DNA of 64,000 nt from Eulemur rufifrons (GCF_041146395.1 NC_091008.1:5531501-5595500); one strand, 5' to 3'. Positions 13,858 through 28,299 are shown, counted from the stretch's first letter. Numbers and translations are program-made. The notes: generated from the sequence alone by a model not told the origin.

Positions 13858-14036
13858 TTTAAATAATTATATATTTTTATTGTTTAGAGATGGGCTCTTG
13901 TTTGGGCATCTAGGCTGGAATGTAGTAGCATGATCATAGCTCACTGCAGCCTCTAAATCCTGGGCTCTAGCGATCCTCCCACCTCAGCCTCCCGAGTAGC
14001 TGGGACTGCAGGTGAGCCACCGTGCCCGGCTTCATG
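13858..14036 (-). mobile_element. free left Alu monomer (FLAM-like), antisense
   Basis: A single 7SL-like monomer: GGCTGGAATGTAGTAGCATG, ATCATAGCTCACTGCAGCCT, CGAGTAGCTGGGACTGCAGG, GAGCCACCGTGCCCGGC, with a decayed T-rich tail on its left. The absence of a second monomer and the CATGATCATAGCTCACTGCA text mark an old fossil monomer. It sits in an L2 and has a perfect 10-bp duplication GTTGTCATTT at 13848-13857 and 14037-14046. Confidence 0.85.
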
Positions 14037-14046
14037 GTTGTCATTT

Positions 14047-14085
14047 AATAAACATCCGTTAAATAAATGAATAAAGAAACGCCTG
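14047..14085 (+). mobile_element. L2 LINE 3' end (part 2)
   Basis: AATAAACATCCGTTAAATAA then ATGAATAAA is the terminal part of the L2 3' end (aataaatgtttgttgaatgaatga). Confidence 0.6.
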
Positions 14086-14158
14086 AGGCAGGAGGCAGGA
14101 AAGGTGGCAGACACATCAAAACCAAACATCATCGTCTCCTCCGTTATTTTTTCCAGAC

Positions 14159-14382
14159 CAGTGGTTCTTAACGGAGGGTAATTTTATCTCTCTGGGAACA
14201 CTGGAAATGCCTGCAGACATTTTTTTATCATCAAAACTGGGAAGGAGGGACAGTTTGCCATTGGCCTCTAGTGGGTAGTGGCCAGAGATGCTGCTAAACA
14301 TGCTACAATGCACAGCACGGCCCCTACAACAAAGAACTATCCAATCTGAAACGTCACTAGTGCCGAGTTTGAGAAGCCACAG
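14159..14382 (+). mobile_element. MER20-like DNA transposon (hAT-Charlie MITE), near full length
   Basis: Starts CAGTGGTTCTTAACGGAGG and ends GAGTTTGAGAAGCCACAG, giving hAT-type terminal inverted repeats (CAGTGGTTCT.. / ..GAGAAGCCACAG). Internal landmarks are CTAGTGGGTAGTGGCCAGAG, ATGCTGCTAAACATGCTACA and CTACAACAAAGAACTATCC. About 224 bp, the expected size of MER20. In placental mammals some MER20 copies act as regulatory sequences; nothing here shows that this copy does. Confidence 0.88.
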
Positions 14383-16479
14383 TCTAGCTAGGCCAAGCTC
14401 TGCACTATAGCTAACATGTATAGTTCGATCTGTCTTAAGCACACAGCCCATTTTCAAAACACTGCATGTACGTGCCCAAACTTCCTCTTTGGTGGTGGGC
14501 TCAGTGGGGAAGTACTAGGTTTGGATGTTCTATGGCTCTCTCCTTTACGGTAGTTTATTTTATATTTAATATATCCACTTATGTTTTTTTTTTTTTTTTA
14601 AAGCTGGGATTAGCGGAAGAGATGAGAGTAGGAAAGACATTCACAGAATCCCTGCCTGCTTCATTGCTTTTCCCCAGCTGCCATGGTGAGCAGATTCAAC
14701 GCCATCGTGCGTTGTTTCCTGCCTCCTTGGAGGAAAGTTCCTACGAGGCTCCTTGCAACAACCGAGTAGGGTGATCATAGCACTCTAGGACCAGAGCAGG
14801 CCTTGTTTTACAGTAATTGTTTCTCCCGCAGCTAGCTCAATGCAGAACTGGAATAAGAATCCAGCTCTGTCCTGAAAGGCAGCTGTGTTCTGTCGCAGCA
14901 TGTTCTCTGAATTAAAAACGGCAACAGCAACAAAACCCCCTTGGCCCGCACAAATCCACCTTCGACAACACAGCACATAGCATGCTCTCCCCTGCCGCTG
15001 TCAGCAAAACCGAAATCACCTGGGGCGACCCTTCCGTGCCATCCAACCACGCCAAAGGCTGCACCACAGACACAGTTGATCACGACCCTGCAGACAAAGC
15101 GTGGATTTGTAGTTCTGTGCCAGGACTTGCAGCACACTCGAGCGTCTTGTGCAAGCTACATCCCGATGACAGCTGTGTTTGCAGAGTGAATTCATTCGGG
15201 CCACACTGGGGCGGTGAGTCACGGTGGTGATTTCAAGCTTTACCACCCCCCAGCTCGAGCTCTCTCTCGCGACCTCACCGTGGAAGCCCAAAGCTGGCAC
15301 AAAATGGACTCTGTGCCTTCTCCTCTGCAGTCCTTGTCCCTCTGATGACTTCTGGTAAATTCTAACGAACCCTTGTGCTTTTGTTACTCTCGCTTTAGAA
15401 GCCAGAGAGGGGCTTTCTTCCTCATTTTCTTCTCCCCAAAATTTCTGAAAGCCGGCAATGCAAAGGTTCTTGGACATCTTCAGGTGCATGGAAGCCCTGG
15501 ACAAAATCCCGCAGTCTGACTGTGTCTCTGTCACAGCTCTGTAGGAGGGGACTTCGGCCATTCCTCTCCTGACTTACCTGGCCTTACAGGTGTCCTCTTC
15601 CTCCAGGCCCTGCAGGACGTCTCTAAGCCGGAATGCTTACCCTTACCTCTGGGTGGGCTATAACACACGCCGTCCAGCCTTTTTATCGGGCCACCATCCT
15701 TGACCGTGGTATAGATGAAAAGCTCCTTCCGCCACCACGGGGGACCTGGAGGCTGACTGCAGTCCCCCCGCTGAGCACTGCCCCCCATCTGTATTCATTT
15801 TTTGTGTCATTTATGTACATGACTTTTCTACTAATCTGTGGTTCCTTGAGGGTAGGGACCTGTCTAGCACGCCTCATCCACCATGACAGTCCTCTGTGAT
15901 TTGGCCCTAATGGGTTTAATTAACATTAGTGATAGGGTGACAGGTGAGGTTGTGACAGGTGTGCTGTGTGTCCCGGTCCTTACTTACCAATTTATCTGGT
16001 GACATCCCTGTTTCGGCAGTTGGACCAGAGGACATCCATTTCTTTAGGGATTGTGAATGATGGAATCAGAAGGAAAGAAAAATGCAGATGCTTGGCTTTT
16101 AATATCAAAATCTTTGTCCTGAATATAAGATGGGAAAAAAATTAAAGGATAAGCAAATAGGCATTTCGGTTGAACAGTTGATTTTTGGAATCACGTGGAA
16201 ACTTTTAGTTAATCAAAAATTTTAATTAAAAAATATGTGCACCATTCGTGGATTATCAGTCTTTAGGAATTATCATAGAATATCTGTGACAATACAACTA
16301 TGCTGGACTGCCTAGATATTTTCTTAATGATTATGAAGATATTTTTCTGATTGTACAATTAGGAAAATCAGTTTTCATTGTGGTATTGCTGAATGCAGGT
16401 CAGTGGAAGGTTCTGGAGACAGAATGATAGCTAAAGTAGATCTAACTGTCTTTCACTTTGGGAACTGACTATAACATCT
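14383..16479. other. unassigned 2-kb stretch
   Basis: No repeat family is clear apart from a possible L2-like fragment near 15830-15860 (GGTTCCTTGAGGGTAGGGAC). It contains the longest frame of the window (minus strand, 15016-15561, 181 codons), which shows no known domain and no codon pattern I can defend, with frames of 82-101 codons overlapping on both strands. Confidence 0.4.
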
Positions 16480-16570
16480 GGATGTCATGTATATGTTGTT
16501 AAATTAAATGAGATAATGTATATAAATGAACACATTGGGCTTGGCACATAACATTTTTCAGTCAATGAGA
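16480..16570 (-). mobile_element. possible MIR fragment, antisense
   Basis: AAATTAAATGAGATAATGTA and GGCTTGGCACATAACA resemble MIR reverse complement (aaatgagataatg...gcctggcacata). Short. Confidence 0.5.
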
Positions 16571-16649
16571 GTAGAATTTGAATATGAAATTATTTATACC
16601 TTGGGGAGTAATTTCCTAGAACTCTATCACTGTGTGCTTCTCTGTCAGT

Positions 16650-16750
16650 CTCTCTCATTCAGCAATATTTATTGAGCACATACTATTATATTGCATCAGT
16701 TATAAGCCAGACATACATTTGCAATTTATTAACTCTAAGGTTGTGGTCAG
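16650..16750 (+). repeat. ancient interspersed repeat (part 1, interrupted by Alu)
   Basis: CAGCAATATTTATTGAGCAC and CATACTATTATATTGCATCA begin the same old repeat family seen at 4545 and 12690; a related copy starts again after the Alu. Confidence 0.5.
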
Positions 16751-16986
16751 TTTTTTTGTTTGTTTGTTTGTTTTTTTGACAGAGTAGCTGGGACTACAGG
16801 CATACGCCCGGCTAATTTTTTTCTATATATATAATTTTAGCTGTCCAGATCATTTCTTTCTATTTTTTGTAGAGAATGGGGTCTCGTTCTTGCTCAGGCT
16901 GGTCTTGAACTCCTGAGCTCAAACGATCCACCCACCTCGGCCTCCCAGAGTGCTAGGATTACAGGCGTGAGCCACTGCGCCTGGCC
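16751..16986 (-). mobile_element. Alu SINE, antisense, with internal deletions
   Basis: Begins with an interrupted T run ((GTTT)n) then GACAGAGTAGCTGGGACTAC: about 100 nt of the right monomer is missing, the break lying within a GAGT shared by both sides. A second 8-nt loss converts the usual CGCCACCATGCCCGG to CGCCCGG. The left monomer is complete to CGCCTGGCC. Confidence 0.93.
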
Positions 16987-17640
16987 TAGCAAATATTTTT
17001 TGAATACCTACTATGCGTCCCAAACTGTGCTAGGTGCTGTGAACAGGCCACACAAGCTCTCAGGGAGGTTGCCTTGGCTGGGAAGACAGGTGTCAAACAG
17101 CATCATTCCAGAGAGGGATAAATACTGCGGAGAACAAAACCAGTGTGTAACGTATTATGATGTACATTGCAGTAGAGTTAAACGCTGGCGTCTAAGAGAC
17201 AAAGCTTGTTCTCAAGGCGTGTTCAACTTAGTGTCAACGGTAGAAGGACATTTTAAAGTGGTGGGTTAAAAACCATGAACTCCTGAAAAGCCTGGAGGAG
17301 GTGATAGTTAAACCATCCTGAGGGCTCGGAAGGATTAGCCGGCAGAAGAGCAGGAAAGGGTGTTGCAAGTGGAAGGACTGTCAAATTTAAAGGCCAAGAA
17401 GGAAGAGGGAGTCTGGAAAGTTCCTTCAAATGCAGGCAGTTCAGATGCTGCGTTTGCAGAGTGGGGGGCAGGGATGGGCCCAGAAAGGTGGGCAAATTTG
17501 GAAGATCTTGGATGTGATGGGAAGTTTTTCACTCTTTATACCAGGAGCAATGGGGAGATAGTCCAGGCCTTTGTGCAGGGCATAAGCATGGCGGAACTTG
17601 CGTTTAGAAGGATCGTTCTTTCGGGAGTGGGGAGACTGGA
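16987..17640 (+). repeat. ancient interspersed repeat (part 2), long copy
   Basis: TACTATGCGTCCCAAACTGT, GCTAGGTGCTGTGAACAGGC, then GAGGTGATAGTTAAACCATC, GGAAGGATTAGCCGGCAGAA, CCAGGAGCAATGGGGAGATA and AGAAGGATCGTTCTTTCGGG follow, in order, the long mammalian repeat containing 'gatgggaagccattggaggg...aaaggatcactctggctgc'. No family name is given because I could not settle it. Same family, more 3' segment, at 27040. Confidence 0.6.
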
Positions 17641-17649
17641 TTAATCAAC

Positions 17650-18150
17650 TTCCTCCCTCCCCCGCAAGCAAAGAAGCCAGTTTCAGAAATCCAGAAAGGA
17701 GAACATCATGGCCACGTGAAGTTTCCCAATTTTCTCAGCTTCATTGGATCTTTATGCCGCTCGCGTGGAATCTCTGTAATAAAATGTTGACTTCACCAAC
17801 CGATGTTCTCTGCTCAAAGAGAGCCCAATTACAGACGCCACAATCATTTTTAAATGGAGTTCTGTCAAGCTACTTGGCCAGAAAAGAAGATTAATAAACC
17901 CACTGATCTGGTGAACAACCGATCAATAAAAATGCCACCTCAATTGCACGATCAAGTCAAAAATCAAAGTGTATGGTTGCCCTCCTAAGCTTCTGGAGGG
18001 CTGAGGAATTTCCATCTGAGGTTTATCAAAGGATCTTAAAAGCCAAAGAAAGGTTCAGATGAAACTCAATTGATTTTGTGTTTCTGCCAGAACTCGGAGC
18101 TTTTCTACGGGTCACAGCCTGTCGGGTGTAAAGAGAAATCATAATTTGAT
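17650..18150. promoter_or_regulatory. candidate conserved non-coding element
   Basis: Repeat-free, A/T-moderate, with AAGATTAATAAACCCACTGA, ACCGATCAATAAAAATGCCA, CAATTGCACGATCAAGTCAA and GAAACTCAATTGATTTTGTG. Frames are short. A typical texture for mammalian non-coding conserved sequence; not tested by alignment. Confidence 0.35.
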
Positions 18151-20087
<1,937 letters not shown>

Positions 20088-20101
20088 TCACCACCATTCT
20101 T

Positions 20102-20800
20102 AATCTCAAAAGTTTCCCCGGCTTCTCCCAATCTGTTTTCTATGTTTCCTTTGCAGACTTTCTTCTAGCTAGAAACTGTATCCTATTGTTTTATGGGTAT
20201 AAGTATCTGTGTTTAATATAAACAGTATTTTTTTACATTGTTATCTTAGAGACGGGCCCTTATTGGTGCATAAATTCCACCTCGTTCCTTGGAGCTGTTC
20301 TGTAGTAATCCGAGGCTCAGGCAAATCGTAGTTTATTTCGTCCTTCCCCTGTGATCTACAATTAAGTGGTTTCCAGGTGGTTGTTTGTTTTCTGCTACCA
20401 TAAATAAATGCTCCATCCTTGTGTATGCCTCCTTGTGCACCTCTGTGATTGTTTATTTCTCTATGGTTGGAATAATTTGGTTTCTAGCCTCTGGGTCTCC
20501 AGGTCTCACAACGGCAGCTTGAATTTAGCTTCATACCCCAGAGAGGGTCTGAAAAATTGCCCAAAAATTAGAAAGAAAGGAAAGAGCTACTCTTCAATCT
20601 TAGCAAAACATTAGTCTACTTCCCAGCTACGTGTATTGACTACGGTATTAGTTTTCCTGTCTAGGTGAGACAATTGATTAAGAATGCTCCACGTAGCATC
20701 ACCCAGAAAAATGCTATTTTAATATTCTTTCTCTCTTTTGTAGCTTGCATGGTAAATAGGCATTTCGGGAATAAAAAATAATAATCATTTTGCTTTACTT
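20102..20800. other. mostly unassigned; possible old L1M piece
   Basis: Around 20365-20490, TTGTTTTCTGCTACCATAAA, TGCTCCATCCTTGTGTATGC and TGTTTATTTCTCTATGGTTGG faintly resemble the antisense L1M tail. The rest is unassigned. Confidence 0.35.
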
Positions 20801-21110
20801 TCAACGTAACGCAAAGGGCCACTTTGTAAGAGTAACGTCTTTTCTTTTACGAAGTTAGTGCTTGATGAATAACATGAGATGGGAAAGAAAGAAAAGGGAA
20901 TGATGTCAAAATTGAAAAGCAGCCGATAAGCTCCCATAGTCATTTCTGACATGCAACGTCTATACTGGCAGCTTCAGGATCAATCCAGTCCCAAATCCTT
21001 TGAGCAGCTGTCTGTGTGCCATCAGCTAATGAAGCTCTCTGAGTGCTCTGTTATTAATGTGATGAAGCAGGAGAGGAGATAAAGCAAGAAAGAGTGGACC
21101 AAAGAAGACT
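20801..21110. promoter_or_regulatory. candidate conserved non-coding element
   Basis: Repeat-free segment containing GATGAATAACATGAGATGGG, AAAGCAGCCGATAAGCTCCC, CATCAGCTAATGAAGCTCTC and CTGTTATTAATGTGATGAAG (several ATTA/TAAT cores). Non-coding on both strands. Confidence 0.33.
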
Positions 21111-21802
21111 CGTTCTAAAAAGAGACTTGCTTTCCCCAGCCACTTGTAGAAATCCATGGCGGGTCAACCGGGACCAATTGTGAGTTCTGGCCTTGGGCAA
21201 AATTCCTATTTGCAGTCGATAAATTAATGGGTGACACCTTGACCCGGGTTGGCTTTAATGGAATCAATGTCTGGTGTGTCAATCTGTCCTCAGGCCAAAT
21301 TCCCACTGAAGTTCGTAGGTTGGGGCAGAGAAGTAGATGGGACCTTGAACTTGGGGTTTTTTTGGTTGTTTTTTTTTTTTTTTTTTTTTTCCTGGCTTTG
21401 CCCGTTCTCTCTGTAGTTGGCATGGAAGAACTCCCGATGTTAATAGATTTCATTTGTACAGAACGCTACAACATCCAGAGTGCTTTGGCTGATTCTAGTT
21501 TAATCTATTTCCTCTAAAAAAGTTGTCCCTAAGGCCAAAGCGGTCGCTGTTCCTTTATAGTAGCTGCTTTTGAACCTTCTAGGCAGCCGGACGCAGAGAA
21601 GAGCTTCTCTGTGGGCTCAAGATAACACGGACCACAAATCTGTTGAGGCTCGTGTTTTTTCTTGGAGGGGGAGGAGAATTCAGGCAGCAAAATAAAGAGA
21701 AGTTTAAGTTTAATGTTTCATAACCGTGTGCGCCCTTCTCCAGGTTTTATTCCTGTAATATTCTGTGTGTGTGGCCGGGCCCTTCTTAACACAGCGCTAT
21801 TG
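21111..21802. other. unassigned stretch with T run
   Basis: A T run at 21370-21390 is not attached to any Alu or L1 that I can see. No gene. Confidence 0.4.
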
Positions 21803-21892
21803 AGGAAGAAGGGGAGGGGAGGGAGGAGGGAGAGAGGGAGGAGGGAGGAGGAAGGGAGGGGAGGGAGGAGGGAGGGAGGGAGGAGGGAGGGG
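21803..21892 (+). repeat. 90-nt pure polypurine (GGGA/GGA)n tract
   Basis: Every base from 21803 to 21892 is A or G, made of GGGAGG/GAGGGAGG blocks with multiple G3-G4 runs. Such mirror-like purine tracts can adopt triplex (H-DNA) or G-quadruplex structures and are length-unstable. The purine strand is the plus strand. Confidence 0.97.
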
Positions 21893-24508
21893 TAAAAACT
21901 AGCCTTTGGGGGGAAAAAGGCCACTGCATTTAAGTACCAACTGTGACCTTAACCAGATCTACTCAAGGCCTCGTGGAATTGAGATGGCCATTCAATTGTG
22001 AAAAGAGGATGGGGCGAGTGTGCCCATGGAACTTGTCGTGAAGCCACAAAAGGGAAGCGACCCATTTTAGAATCTTCCCTGGAGAACGTGGGTTCCTGGG
22101 GCGTCAGAAAGTTGCTGGGCTGAGAGCTTTCCTTTCCTTGTGGGTGTATGTGGGTAACGTCCGCTGGGGGGAAATAAAAACTAAATCTGAGGAGCAAAGA
22201 CGGTTGGGTTGAACCATTGGACCCTACTCTTCTCTGTAGTCTGGAATCTTTTCATGGGATTGAAATATAGGAGAAAGATTTTAAAAAAAAACAAACACAA
22301 CTCTGGGGAGAGAAAAGCAAGCATTGGTGTGTTCACATTATGTATGCAACGAGGTTCCTGCCACCAGACGGAGAGTCTAACAAGCTTAGCTGCTCGGGAG
22401 AAGCATATTTTATTTTCAGGTTGGCCAAGTTATTTCCTGCCTTTGGAGCACAAACCAGTGCAGCTACCGTACCCTGGTGATATTTTTTTTCTCTCTCTTT
22501 CTGAATATCATAACCTTTTACATAACAAGCCACACTACTCTCTTCAGGGCTCTGAAGACATGAATGGAGAAATACAACAGCCCTATTTTATCTCAGATCA
22601 CCCCTTTCTCTAGAACAATTCACCATCACTGGGGTTTCTGAACGTCAACACAGAAAATGACCATTTGACCAAGACACACAGTGGTGATGAAATCCCATAG
22701 CCTTGGGGTTGAGTTGGGGTCTGTCAAAGGAGAGCAGGGTGCTGAGCGGGGCAGAGGAAGAGCGAGGAGGAGGGTGGTGGAAAGGCTCCGAGATGGTGTT
22801 TGGCACAGCTCACGTCCATGGATGAATGTTTCTTAGATGCACAAGCCTAGAGCTAAAGAGGACCTTAGATTTCATAAAAAGCAATGCCCTCACCTTACAG
22901 AATGACTTGCTTGGCTCAGTGGCTCACTCAGGCCTGGACTCCAGGGCTCTTGTCCCCAAGGTGGGTATTTTCCATTGCTTGGAGTTGGGCATTTTACTAG
23001 GCTGGTGAAAACACACAGTCTCTGTCTTCTAGTAGCTTCCAGTTAAAAATTCTGTTTCCCAGGAAAAAAAAAAAAAAAAAAGGAGTAGTTTCGGGAATGA
23101 GTTAGCCCTGAGATGGCCAAAAGTGACGCTCGGGTCTAAGTGTGTGTGGCTGGGTGACCGTGTGGAAACCACTGATCTCATCTGAGCGAGGAATGAACCG
23201 CAGTGGGAACCGGGACCTGGGGGGCTCCATTGGCCTTTGGAAGAGTTGGTGGTCATGCGCTGAGCAATGCAGGCTCTGTATTGGCCATGAGTGTGCAAGG
23301 CTGGGCAGGTGTGAAGTTAGATTTCTCGTTTGAAAGTGTGGTGTTGGAATAAAACGCATTACCTGTGTCTATACCCAAGGTCAATGCCGTTCCCATGGCC
23401 ACACGACATGCCCCGCCCGGCTCTGGCTTCTTCCTTTATAAACAGGCGCAGGTCAGCTTCCTGACCAACTTCTGGTAAATCATCCTAAAACCATTCCTGG
23501 CATTCACCTCACAGAGGGTTAAAACTTCCTCTCGCAAACTAAGACCCACATGCAGAGGAGAGAGACGACAAAGGAGGATATTGTTGTTTATTTTACACCC
23601 ATTGGGAGAGGAGAATTCCAGAACGCTGTGGTATAATTTTAAAAATCCAGATTCCTAAGAAAAAATTTTACTGAGGGTTTTTTTTTTTTTTTATGACATT
23701 TTTTTTCCCTCTCTCCTTTCCGCCTCACCAAATGTATCCCTAAAAATGTCCTTATTTGGGTGAGAAAGACTATGCTATTGAACTCTCTGTGTGTGGAAAC
23801 CGGGAACAAAAGGTTTGACCAGAGGTAGCACAGATAGAGGTGAGTGACAGGGACCCAGTGATTCTCACGCTTGCCCCCAGAAGGGCTTGGGTGCAAAAAA
23901 GAGTTTCCTGTAGGTTTGTTTTCACCCTTCCCTTGAGCAAGGCTGGAAGAAGAATATGACGGTGGAGAGGAGCCCTGGCTTCATTCCTCTGCTCCATCTA
24001 CTTCTTTCAGAGAAATAAGATGAGGAGAATGACCATAGTCATCTGACAATTCCTGAAAAATGGCAGCAGTGTTTATCAAACTCACCTATATTGTCAGAGA
24101 GCAGGAAGAATCCAGGCAGAGAACAGGGTTGGGTTTAGCTCATGTCTATGCGGCAAACTGGAATCTTGTCTTTAAGGTAGATCTGGTCTTACCCCTTCAA
24201 GAATACTGTGCTGAATCTTAGAATCTTTGACTGATGCAATTTTCAAAGGTGGACTATATGGAATGAGGGATTAAAGTCTGGTGAAGAAAACACATCAAGA
24301 ATGAGCTGCTGGGAACTTCCATGCTATTACGTTAGGATTTGCAGACAAGTTGATATAGTGCTTGTTGAAACAGTCCAGAATGAGACAATATTCAAAATAT
24401 TTATTTTGAGACCCAAGGTAGGTGTTGAAATTTGTATCAAGGGCACGCAGCCCCGCCCGACCGTCTTTCTGTTCACTGCCTTGCTTTGAAAAGGCCCAAG
24501 CTCCTCTT
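21893..24508. other. 2.6-kb Alu-free stretch, largely unassigned
   Basis: Holds an A18 run at 23064-23081 and a possible diverged MIR near 22840-22960 (CTAAAGAGGACCTTAGATTT, CCTGGACTCCAGGGCTCTTG). No open frame of more than 134 codons, no RNA gene, no clear LTR. Confidence 0.4.
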
Positions 24509-24523
24509 GAGAGTTGACATGCT

Positions 24524-24872
24524 GGCCGGGCGCGGTGGCTCACACCTGTAATCCCAGCACTCTGGGAGGCCGAGGTGGGAGGATTGCTCGAGGTCAGGAG
24601 TTCGAGACCAGCCTGAGAAAGAGCGAGACCCCGTCTCTACTAAAAATAGAAAGAAATGATTTGGACAGCTAAGAAATACACATATAGAAAAAATTCGCCG
24701 GGTATGGTGGCACGTGCCTGTAGTCCCAGCTACTCAGGAGGCTGAGGCAGGAGGATCACTTGAGCCCAGGAGTTTCAGGTTGCTGTGAGCTAGGCTGACG
24801 CCACAGCACTCTCGCCCAGGCAACAGAGTGAGTCTCTGTCTCAAAAAAAAAAAGAAAGAAAGAAAAGAAAAA
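24524..24872 (+). mobile_element. Alu SINE, full length
   Basis: Starts GGCCGGGCGCGGTGG; the tail is A10 followed by (AAAG)n text. Perfect 15-bp duplication GAGAGTTGACATGCT at 24509-24523 and 24873-24887. Confidence 0.97.
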
Positions 24873-25055
24873 GAGAGTTGACATGCTTTATTTATTAGAA
24901 GTAAAAATATCTTTTGTCCCATTTTTCTTTTGGGGGTAAAAAATAACTTGTTTGTTGTCAAAACAGCCAGGCAGAAGACAAAATGACTTTTCCCCTCTTT
25001 TGTGATCTGCTTTGGTGACATGGTAACCAAATAACCAAGCTGTGCATGTATGTAC

Positions 25056-25158
25056 TCAAAATACTGAATCAGAGTCTCTAGGGCAGGGCCAGCCCATCAG
25101 AACTTTTCTAAAGTTCCCCAGACGATTCTATTGTGCAGTCAGGGTTGAGAAACCACTT
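25056..25158 (+). mobile_element. MER5A-like DNA transposon fragment
   Basis: AATACTGAATCAGAGTCTCT and AAGTTCCCCAGACGATTCTA then TTGAGAAACCACTTG: the 3' half of a hAT-type MER5A element ending in its GAGAACCACTG inverted repeat. Confidence 0.7.
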
Positions 25159-26828
<1,670 letters not shown>

Positions 26829-27039
26829 TTTTCTTCTGTTTTTAAAAGAAGTTAACAGTTTTTGTGGGCTCTTAACAGCATGCTCAGACCTTTGGCACCA
26901 CGCTGCGTGCCCAGTGGGTAAATCAGCCCTGCCTGGCGTGGGCTAGGGGAGGAGGGACGAGCAGGCAGGGGACACGTCACACGGGGACTTCTAGGCCGTG
27001 GCACAATGGGAAGGATGCTGGAGTTTATTTTCACGAGTG

Positions 27040-27720
27040 AGATGGGACATTTGGAAGGGTTGTAAACCGAGAAGTAAGAGGATGGGACATGTTTTAAAGG
27101 GGCAGCTCGTTTTGTGGGGATTGTGCCGTGATGCAGGCAGTAAGGAAGAAAATCACAGAGACCAGTGAGGGGCCGTTCTGATACCCCGGGAGGGAGATGA
27201 CATGGCTTGCCCCACGGTGACGGCGGTGGCCAGAAGTGATCAGGTTCCGAACAGACGTCAGAGGTCTAAGGCAGAAAGGATTCGCTCATGGACCGGATGT
27301 CGGATGCGACAGAGGAGATTCAGGGATGACTTCAAAGCTTCTGTTTGAACCACTAGAAGCCTGACATTGTCATTCATTGAGATGGGAAAAATTGCAGGGA
27401 AAGCACGTTTAAGGAAGAAAAACAATCAAGAGTTCCGTTTTGGACATGTGAAGTTTTAGATGTTTATTAGACATCCAAGAGGAGATAGATGTCTAGAGGG
27501 TAGAAGGTTCCAGGCTAGAGGTAGCAATTTGGGAACATCTGCTTACAGGAGATATTTAAAGCCGGGAGAGAGCATGATATCAGGGAGGAAATACTGTGTA
27601 GATTCGGGAGAGAGAGAGACGCAGGTACTGAGGTCTCAGGTACCCCGACATTTAGAGGTTGGGAGCATGCAAAGGAGCCAGCAAAGGAAACTTTATGGAA
27701 GTGGCCAGTAGTGGCTGGAT
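27040..27720 (+). repeat. ancient interspersed repeat, long copy
   Basis: CAGGGATGACTTCAAAGCTT, CATTCATTGAGATGGGAAAA, GTTCCGTTTTGGACATGTGA, TATTAGACATCCAAGAGGAG, GGAGATATTTAAAGCCGGGA and AAAGGAGCCAGCAAAGGAAA follow, in order, a long mammalian repeat with 'tcagttttggacatgttaag...attagacatccaagtggaga'. Same family as at 16987. Family name not settled; no coding frame survives. Confidence 0.7.
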
Positions 27721-28134
27721 AGACCCGTGTCGTGCAGATGGGGTACAAAAGCCCCCAGGTCTACACGAGCCGTTGCTTTCAAACACGCCACATGGCATCA
27801 CGCTATACCCACAAACTTCCTTCCTGATGGGGAGGAGAGAGCTAAGTACCTGCTGCCAAAAACGGAATGGAAAATGAGTCGAACAGCTCTCCCCACCACG
27901 CCTCCACCTGACACAGAAATTTAAATAAAATCACACGTTCAATTAAGGCGCAATCTATCCCCACGAGGGTAGCATAGGCCCTCCGAATAGAGAAGGCTTT
28001 TCTCCCGGCGGAAGAGTCCTGTCTGCAGATGGGACAGGTCTTCTGGTCACCTTTGCAAAGGCATTTTCTGCCACGGAGCTCCAGCACGATTCTGGATGTC
28101 ACAGAAGGGAATTGAGGAAACGTGAGCCAATGGC
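27721..28134. other. unassigned sequence
   Basis: No repeat recognised. A 140-codon minus-strand frame (27842-28264) contains an isolated CPIC motif but no further zinc ligands in RING spacing, so it is not called as a gene. GCCAATGG at 28126-28133 is a CCAAT-box-like core next to the G-rich tract. Confidence 0.4.
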
Positions 28135-28175
28135 AGGGGGCGGGGTGGGGGGGTGGGGTGGGGGGTGGGGAGGGA
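28135..28175 (+). repeat. G-run cluster, potential G-quadruplex
   Basis: Seven consecutive G runs of 3-7 nt separated by single C, T or A bases on the plus strand. Fits the usual G-quadruplex pattern with one-base loops. Confidence 0.85.
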
Positions 28176-28299
28176 ATCCGGCAGTGAATCTTGTCATTCG
28201 TCAGGGAGAGCGACACGGAGGACGTGTAGGCACGATGAGGGAGGAACTCAACAAAGGAAGGCATGGCTTACACCTAGAAGGACAAGAAAACAAAATGCA

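Noticed and set aside
15016..15561. 181-codon minus-strand frame, the longest in the window
   Set aside because: No recognisable domain, overlapped by other open frames in several phases, no repeat or conserved protein match I can recognise. Length is compatible with chance in moderately G/C-rich DNA.
27842..28264. Minus-strand frame with a CPICRQ motif (RING-like)
   Set aside because: Only one CxxC pair in RING-like context; the other zinc ligands are missing and the frame ends in the G-rich tract translated as proline-rich sequence.
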